From: Demetria terragena DSM 11295
GTDB lineage: Bacteria > Actinomycetota > Actinomycetes > Actinomycetales > Dermatophilaceae
Length of the DNA stretch: 64,000 nt
NCBI RefSeq assembly: GCF_000376825.1
Contig: NZ_AQXW01000004.1
Span: 1,116,001 to 1,180,000 of the forward strand
Direction of reading: 5' to 3'
Part shown: one piece after another, positions 59,180 through 64,000 of the stretch
Numbering within the stretch: position 1 is the first letter of the stretch
Layout: each line of letters opens with the position of its first letter
The notes under the pieces: generated by a model
Seen by the model: the letters and a program-made list of their open reading frames with translations, nothing else
The model's database searches: none
What the model was told of the DNA's origin: nothing
Program-made: the position numbers and the translations under genes

Positions 59180-60262
59180 ATGGATTTCACGATTGATGAC
59201 GAGCAAAAGGCCCTGCGCAACGCGACCCGCGAACTCGCCACCCGACATGCCCCGCAGCACGGCGAGGGAGGCGACGTACCGGTCGGTCCCGCGCCGCACG
59301 ACAGCGCCGCCTGGACAGCCCTGGTCGAGATGGGTGCGTTAGGACTCCCCTTTGCCGAGGAGGTCGGCGGCTTCGGTGCCTCTCACGTTGAGGTGTCGTT
59401 GGTCGCTACCGAATTGGGCCGCGCGGGACTCCAGTCGGCGTACGCAGATGCGCTGGTCGCCGGCCAGGTCCTGGCCAGCGCAGGGCAGCAGGACATGCTT
59501 GAGCAACTGATCGGTGGCGAGAGCCTCATTCTCGCTAGCTTCGCTCAACCGGGGCGAGGATGGTCGCCGTTAGAACCCGCGACCACCGCGACCGCCGCTG
59601 GCGACGACTGGACGCTATCCGGTGCTGTCGGACCGATCGGCTGCCTGTCGGACGCAACAGCTGTCATCGTGCCCGCACAAACTCCTGATGGCGTTGCGCT
59701 TTTCCTCACCGAAGCCGGCGAGCGCTCTGCGGCGGGCGTCCTGACGCTCGACGGTTCCGCAGCAACTCAGCTCGTGGGCCCCGACAAGGCCGCAGAGGTC
59801 ACCGTCGCGGCCATTGGCCTCGGTGTCGTGGCCATCACGGGCGAGGCATTGGGAGCCATGGAACAGGCCCTCACCTTGACGACGGACTACCTCAAGACGC
59901 GCAAGCAGTTTGGTGTGCCGCTGATGACGTTCCAGACGCTGACGCAGCGGGCCGCCGACATGTATACCTCGCTTGAACTCGCCCGCAGCACAGTCTTGTT
60001 TGCTGCGATGGCGTTGGCCGAAAACCCCAGCGACGGGCGTACCGCATCGCGCGCGAAAGTCGTTGTGGGCCAGTCCGGTCGGCATATCGGGCAGGAAGCG
60101 ATCCAGTTGCACGGCGGCATCGGGATGACCGCGGAATACTCTGTGGGCCACTTGACCAGCCGCCTCACTGCCATCGAGCACACCTTTGGCGACACTCGCC
60201 AGCACCTTGCCGGCCTGGCCGCCGGGGTCAGCGAGTACGACATGGTGGACCTCCTGGCCTGA
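59180..60262 (+). CDS. Acyl-CoA dehydrogenase, second subunit
   Basis: A 360-residue acyl-CoA dehydrogenase-like protein. Features are MDFTIDDEQKALRNATREL at the N-terminus, TRKQFGVPLMTFQTLTQRAADM, and QLHGGIGMTAEYSVGHLTSRL. It lacks the C-terminal YEGT/YGGS segment of the first subunit and is shorter than usual. This matches the small partner in the alpha2-beta2 dehydrogenases that act on cholesterol side chains and rings. The substrate is unknown. It starts 4 bp after the first subunit gene. Confidence 0.9.
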   Translation: MDFTIDDEQKALRNATRELATRHAPQHGEGGDVPVGPAPHDSAAWTALVEMGALGLPFAEEVGGFGASHVEVSLVATELGRAGLQSAYADALVAGQVLASAGQQDMLEQLIGGESLILASFAQPGRGWSPLEPATTATAAGDDWTLSGAVGPIGCLSDATAVIVPAQTPDGVALFLTEAGERSAAGVLTLDGSAATQLVGPDKAAEVTVAAIGLGVVAITGEALGAMEQALTLTTDYLKTRKQFGVPLMTFQTLTQRAADMYTSLELARSTVLFAAMALAENPSDGRTASRAKVVVGQSGRHIGQEAIQLHGGIGMTAEYSVGHLTSRLTAIEHTFGDTRQHLAGLAAGVSEYDMVDLLA

Positions 60263-60280
60263 CCGCCGCGCACACCCCCT

Positions 60281-60317
60281 ACGTGACGCCCCCGGCCTCG
60301 CGCCTGGGGCGTCACGT
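60281..60317. other. Stem-loop after the dehydrogenase operon
   Basis: ACGTGACGCCCC and GGGGCGTCACGT form a 12-bp stem over a 13-nt loop, 19 bp after the dehydrogenase stop. It overlaps the stop codon of the opposite-strand gene. No T-run follows, so it may end transcription only weakly. Confidence 0.45.
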
Positions 60318-60884
60318 GTTGCGTCCGGCGGCACGGCGCGCGTCTGACCACGTTTGCTGTGATCGACGCGTCGCCCAGCGCGAGCCATAGACGATCCCGA
60401 TGCCCGCGAGGGCGATCCCGAGGATTCCGGCCGTGCCGTACGCGACAGGGAAAAGCCACGGTCTCGCCTCAGGTGTGTGCTCGGTCGCCCAGATCTGCGG
60501 CTGGTTGGTCGCGCTTCGACGGCGGACGCTGTCGGGTTGGAAGGACGTCCGCTCTTCCACTTCGACCGACCCGGAAAGTCGCTCCGTCGACCACACCCGA
60601 GCAGATCCTCCCCAGGACAGCTGTGCGGGGCATTGATAGCGGCCACCGACGGGCTGGCGGCAGTCGCCCGAAATGACCGCCGTCCCTGATCGGGTGACCT
60701 CGTCCCCGAGGGTCCCGCCCACGTAGTCAACGATCCGCCAGGTGACCACCAGAAGGAGCAACGCTGCGGCGATGGCGTAGGGCACGGGTTTGGCGATGAC
60801 TGGCATCTTGCCGTCCTGCTCACGGGCGTCCTGCCACGCACGCCATGAGTCGTAGTCGGCCGGATCTCGTGCTGATTTCCCCAC
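60312..60884 (-). CDS. Hypothetical two-helix membrane protein
   Basis: A 190-residue protein. An N-terminal cytoplasmic stretch (GKSARDPADYDSWRAWQD) precedes a helix (YAIAAALLLLVVTWRIVDYV), an extracytoplasmic domain of about 80 residues with two Cys (SGDCRQPVGGRYQCPAQL, likely a disulfide) and a second helix (YGTAGILGIALAGIGIVYG). The layout resembles DUF3592-like proteins, though weakly. An upstream ATG at 60938 would start directly at the end of a terminator T-run, which is implausible. GTG 60884 has CACTCT six bases upstream and is preferred. Confidence 0.65.
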   Translation of the reverse strand: MGKSARDPADYDSWRAWQDAREQDGKMPVIAKPVPYAIAAALLLLVVTWRIVDYVGGTLGDEVTRSGTAVISGDCRQPVGGRYQCPAQLSWGGSARVWSTERLSGSVEVEERTSFQPDSVRRRSATNQPQIWATEHTPEARPWLFPVAYGTAGILGIALAGIGIVYGSRWATRRSQQTWSDARRAAGRNT

Positions 60885-60940
60885 CGCACGAGAGTGCCAG
60901 ATCGATGCACGTGCCCGCAGCCAGGTGCCTCGAGACATGA

Positions 60941-60984
60941 AAAGAGCCGCTTACTTGCTCGGGGGTCCAAGTAAGCGGCTCTTT
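60941..60984 (-). terminator. Strong terminator, 17-bp stem
   Basis: AAAGAGCCGCTTACTTG and its exact complement flank a 10-nt loop and end in A/T runs on both strands. It lies 62 bp after the stop of the secreted-protein gene at 61046, which it should terminate on the minus strand. Confidence 0.85.
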
Positions 60985-61045
60985 CACGTGGTCTATCGGC
61001 AGACGGCCCTGGTGCGTTACACCCCGGGCAGACGAGCCAGGTGCG

Positions 61046-61537
61046 TCAGCCCTTGGCCGGGAAAGTCCAGGTAAAGCTGGCGTAAATCTCCTCACGCGCG
61101 TTCTTCACGGCGAGCACCGTCGCCTCATAGGTGCCCACGTGGTTGATCGGCCGGAAGGTGTAGACGCCGCCAGCTGCAGAGTCCACCCGCCGCAGTCCGC
61201 TGCGATCGGCATCCGGGGAGATCGGGACCATCTGCAGCGTGACCTCCCGGAAGTCAACGCCTGGAATCGAGATATGCGCCGCCTTGCCTTCCAGGACGGG
61301 GAGTTCTCCACTCGGACCGCCACCGGAGTAGCAGCCCTGCGGTATCCAGCAGTAATCGGACGAGACCAATTCCTGCTGACCGGCTTCGGTCTTCAGGAAG
61401 ATCTTCGGCAGGGCGCTGTCCTGAGCGACTGCAGCCTCGGCCGCACCGGCCGACTGGTTGGCCGCGAAGCCGGACCCCAGCACCATCGCCGCCAGACCGA
61501 CCGACGCCAGCCGACGCGACTTCGAGATGTTCTTCAT
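61046..61537 (-). CDS. Secreted protein, function unknown
   Basis: A 163-residue protein with a Sec signal (MKNISKSRRLASVGLAAMV, cleavage likely after the AGAAEA region). The mature part is about 125 residues, predicted mostly beta, with CWIPQGCYSGGGPSGELP containing two Cys likely to pair, and a YEATVLAVKNAREEIYASF strand pair near the end. An immunoglobulin-like or beta-sandwich fold is possible. No family is recognised. GGGGAGA lies about four bases before the ATG, and a strong terminator follows. Confidence 0.75.
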   Translation of the reverse strand: MKNISKSRRLASVGLAAMVLGSGFAANQSAGAAEAAVAQDSALPKIFLKTEAGQQELVSSDYCWIPQGCYSGGGPSGELPVLEGKAAHISIPGVDFREVTLQMVPISPDADRSGLRRVDSAAGGVYTFRPINHVGTYEATVLAVKNAREEIYASFTWTFPAKG

Positions 61538-61766
61538 GAGTCTCCCCTTTCAAGGGCGGTTCCCCGTCGGAGACAGCACCCGCGCCGGGGACGAGCGGGC
61601 AGTGACAACGGTGACAGGTTTGCTGGGCTGGTAGGGGTTTGGGACGCCCCTGGTCTATCCGCTCTCTCCGCCTGCGCCTCGGCCCGCCGTGGAGATCGCC
61701 ATGATGCGCGCGCCGGATGGGCATGGTCGGCTCGAACTCTCGCGCTTCATCGAGCCGGTGTCCGCA

Positions 61767-63386
61767 TCACGATGGGCATTTCATGGCCAGCCGAACGCCC
61801 TCAACTACCGTGCATTCGACGGTGGCATCCCGCAGGGCAATCGGCCCGTCGCGGAACGGATCCGCGTCCAGAACAATGAAGTCAGCAGACATCCCCGGAG
61901 CGAGCCGACCCGTGACGCTCTCGCTCCAGCAGGAGTACGCCGCGTCTGCGGTGGCATGGGCAATCGCCGCCTCAAGGGGGAATGAGTTTTCCGCCAGGTT
62001 CGCCTCAAGGCCCGGGTTCATTGCTGAGCGGCGGGTCGCGGCGATGTAGAGGTTGGGTAGCGGTTGGTAGGGCGCGGTTGGCGCGTCTGAGCCCAGCGTG
62101 ATGGTCGCGCCCGCCGAGACCAACTCCGCCCATGGATAGCCGCGGCTCACCCGCTCATCACCCAGTCTTTCTCGCCAGTTCTCCTGGATCGCTGGATCGC
62201 TGTGCACCGGTTGAATCGAGGCGATCACACCGAGCCGGGCAATTCGCTCGACGTTCTCGGGCGTGACCGTCTCCAAGTGCTCGAGCCGGTCACGACGGCA
62301 CGCACCCGCTCCGCCGCCTGCCTGCTCTAAACCCTCCAGCACATCGAGTGCCACGTCAGATGCCTCATCACCAATCGCGTGGATTGCGATCTGCAAGTCG
62401 GCCCGGTGAGCCGCCTCGATCACCGGCGTCAGCGAGGCCCGATCCCAGATGGGTGCCGGATGACGGCCATCGGCAAAGGGCGCCTTCATTGCCGCCGTAC
62501 AACTATCGATCACCCCGTCGGTCTTGACCTTGATCCCGAGCACCCGCAGCCGCGGGTGGTCAATCCGAAGAGCGTGTTGGCGTGCGATGTCGACCTGAGC
62601 CAGGTCAGCCCTTTCGTCGCCCGTGCGATGCACCAGCCAGTGGCCACTGACCCGAATGGGTAGTGCGTCCTTGGCCAAAAGTCGCTCGAGCGCGCTCAAA
62701 CTCGTCTCATCCAGCCCCATGTCGACGACACCGGTCACCCCAGCGGCGGTGTATGCGTCAAGTGCCGCAGCCATGGCAGCCTCATGATCGGCTTCGGTCA
62801 TCGATGTCTCGAGCGATCGCCGCATCAACGTCTGCATCGCGCCTTCGATCAGCAGCCCGGTCGCGTGGCCGGATTGATCGCGTTCGATGGTGCCATCGAC
62901 CGGGTCCGGGGTCTCATCGTCGATGCCGAGCTCAGCGAGCGCGGCGGTGTTGAGCCAGGCGGAGTGTTGATCGTTGGCCGAGAGGTATACCGGACGGTCA
63001 GGAAGTACCTCGTCGAGCAGTTCCCGGATGGGTGCTCTCCCCCCGAGCGCGGTGTAGAGCCACCCGTTACCGCATATACGCGCAGCGTTTGGGTTCTTCT
63101 GTCCCGCGGCCCGAACCCGGCTTTGAATGTCGGCAAGGTCTCGGGCATCCACGAGCGCGACCTCGGTCAGGGACCGGCCCAGATAGATCAGGTGGGTGTG
63201 GGCATCGATGATTCCGGGCAACACGACCGCACCGGCTAGGTCAACGACCTCATCGCCCGGCTGTGGTGGAGAATCCCCGTCCCCGACGTGCGCAAGTCGC
63301 CCGTCTTTGCCGACGACAAGCGTTGTGGCCCAAGGGTTTTCTGGATCTGCGGTGAAAATTCGGCCGCGGACGTAGCGGACGGTCAT
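61767..63386 (-). CDS. Amidohydrolase family 3 protein (YtcJ-like)
   Basis: Metal-dependent hydrolase of 539 residues, in the YtcJ/NfdA group that removes N-formyl or related groups. The metal site begins with IIDAHTHLIYLG (HxH), and later ligands are in IHAIGDEASD, RLEHLETV and LGSDAPTAPYQPLP. The N-terminal composite domain and the C-terminal GRLAPGMSADFIVLDADPF are typical. Its ATG overlaps the stop of the upstream permease gene (ATGA), so uptake and hydrolysis are probably linked, perhaps of a nucleobase-like or amide compound. Confidence 0.9.
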   Translation of the reverse strand: MTVRYVRGRIFTADPENPWATTLVVGKDGRLAHVGDGDSPPQPGDEVVDLAGAVVLPGIIDAHTHLIYLGRSLTEVALVDARDLADIQSRVRAAGQKNPNAARICGNGWLYTALGGRAPIRELLDEVLPDRPVYLSANDQHSAWLNTAALAELGIDDETPDPVDGTIERDQSGHATGLLIEGAMQTLMRRSLETSMTEADHEAAMAAALDAYTAAGVTGVVDMGLDETSLSALERLLAKDALPIRVSGHWLVHRTGDERADLAQVDIARQHALRIDHPRLRVLGIKVKTDGVIDSCTAAMKAPFADGRHPAPIWDRASLTPVIEAAHRADLQIAIHAIGDEASDVALDVLEGLEQAGGGAGACRRDRLEHLETVTPENVERIARLGVIASIQPVHSDPAIQENWRERLGDERVSRGYPWAELVSAGATITLGSDAPTAPYQPLPNLYIAATRRSAMNPGLEANLAENSFPLEAAIAHATADAAYSCWSESVTGRLAPGMSADFIVLDADPFRDGPIALRDATVECTVVEGVRLAMKCPS

Positions 63387-64000
63387 ACCGAGATTCCTTC
63401 TTCTTCGAGATCGGCTGGTCTGGACGCGTCCAACGGCATTCCGTAGAGCCAACGCGTGAGGCCGAAGTAGATTCCCGCCGACCCGAGGATCCCCACCGCC
63501 AGCGAAAGGTCTACGCCGCCGAGGGCCTGCGCGATCGGCCCGGTGTAGACCGGAGTCGACGCGCACAAAAGAGCCAACCCGCCAGGCACCAGAATCGCTA
63601 TTGCACCCGCAATATTGACTCCCCCGGAGTACCAGAAGGCAGACCGACGACCGACAACGCTGAGCGCGTCACCGTCATACCTGTTGTGCCGCATCAGGAT
63701 GTCGATGGAATAGACGGTCATGATTGGCCCCACGAGGACGACCAGCAGCGACATCATGCTGCCGACTGTCTCCAGGAAGTTCCCGATGAGCAGTGCGTAC
63801 GTCGTCATCGAGACCGCGCAAGCGGCGGAGATCAGGACCGCCACCGGACGCGAGGTCGGGACGCCAACGCTTTGCAGGGCGAGCCCCGCGCTGTAGGTCG
63901 TCAGGGCATTGTTGGACAGTGTTGAGGCGATGACGCCCATGAGGAAGAGCACCAAGAGCGCCGAGGGCACGATCGTGCTCAGACCAGCCTGCGGGTCCCC
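63383..64000 (-). CDS. NCS1-type nucleobase permease (partial)
   Basis: The C-terminal 205 residues of a membrane carrier; the frame is open at the right window edge. The pattern ALLVLFLMGVIASTLSNNALTTYSAGL, IMTVYSIDILMRHNRYDGDA and several hydrophobic helices match the cytosine/purine permease branch of the NCS1 family. Uptake of a purine, pyrimidine, hydantoin or similar heterocycle is likely. The following amidohydrolase overlaps it by 4 bp, and a catabolic import-and-open-ring module is plausible but not proven. Confidence 0.82.
   Translation of the reverse strand, partial: GDPQAGLSTIVPSALLVLFLMGVIASTLSNNALTTYSAGLALQSVGVPTSRPVAVLISAACAVSMTTYALLIGNFLETVGSMMSLLVVLVGPIMTVYSIDILMRHNRYDGDALSVVGRRSAFWYSGGVNIAGAIAILVPGGLALLCASTPVYTGPIAQALGGVDLSLAVGILGSAGIYFGLTRWLYGMPLDASRPADLEEEGISV

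Overview
This window reads as a single contiguous piece of an actinobacterial chromosome. Supporting signs are the high G+C content, the mycothiol gene mshB, a sigE / zinc anti-sigma / htrA / tatB block, the succinylase (dapC, dapD, dapE) route to diaminopimelate, a 55-residue DUF3117 protein, many leaderless-looking promoters, and a dispersed palindrome of a kind often seen in Micrococcales. A relative of the Dermatophilaceae or Intrasporangiaceae is my best guess, but that is inference. I see no rRNA, tRNA, CRISPR array, prophage or insertion sequence. From memory, several blocks (typA, mshB, fdxA-dapC, dapE/dapD, LOG family, tag, DUF3117, O-methyltransferase, sigE-rseA-htrA-tatB, mrp, MgtE-CBS, DUF1003) sit close together in Mycobacterium tuberculosis too, roughly Rv1165 to Rv1233. 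The core is therefore probably an old, partly shuffled neighbourhood.

Layout. 1-10.7 kb: a 5'-truncated DEAD-box helicase, a GAF-LuxR regulator, a 349-bp gap with three stem-loops, a BCCT osmolyte transporter, a PHP phosphoesterase, two small membrane or lipoproteins, a ThrE-type exporter, an Xaa-Pro aminopeptidase, a YflT stress protein, and an overlooked 35-codon gene with its own palindrome and terminator. 10.8-18.4 kb: cell-envelope and stress block with PRC-MgtE_N-CBS protein, DUF1003 protein, Mrp, TatB, HtrA, anti-sigma factor, SigE, O-methyltransferase and DUF3117. 18.5-24.6 kb: PaaX-type regulator with enoyl-CoA hydratase, an ArsR/MFS pair, and a tightly overlapping operon of DivIVA-like protein, SRPBCC protein, DNA glycosylase Tag and a PIG-V mannosyltransferase. 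24.7-33.3 kb: DAP synthesis (dapE, dapD, dapC), LOG protein, lysozyme-like protein, secreted lipase, citrate synthase and ferredoxin.

33.3-44.5 kb: a GNAT acetyltransferase, an S51 peptidase, a TetR/DHA2 efflux pair with three operators, a CDP-alcohol phosphatidyltransferase, a NarL-type two-component system, a 947-residue FAD/Fe-S dehydrogenase and a membrane metallophosphoesterase with an internal twin-arginine motif. 44.5-50.1 kb: one leftward run of mshB, flavin reductase, VanW protein and a two-helix membrane protein, then typA and a Nudix hydrolase. 50.2-57 kb: a complete peptide/nickel-type ABC importer operon ending in a glutamine-amidotransferase-like gene. 57-64 kb: a tandem universal stress protein, a two-gene acyl-CoA dehydrogenase operon under a strong palindrome, two small envelope proteins, and an amidohydrolase overlapping an NCS1-type permease that runs off the right edge.

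How the genes work together: the window is mostly housekeeping plus envelope homeostasis (SigE regulon core, Tat, HtrA, VanW, lysozyme-like and lipase proteins), with small regulator/transporter modules inserted. The most unusual items are regulatory or architectural: the stem-loop array before the BCCT gene, a terminator hidden inside a conserved coding end, the 35-codon gene, the 33-bp in-frame repeats before dapC, and the internal Tat motif.
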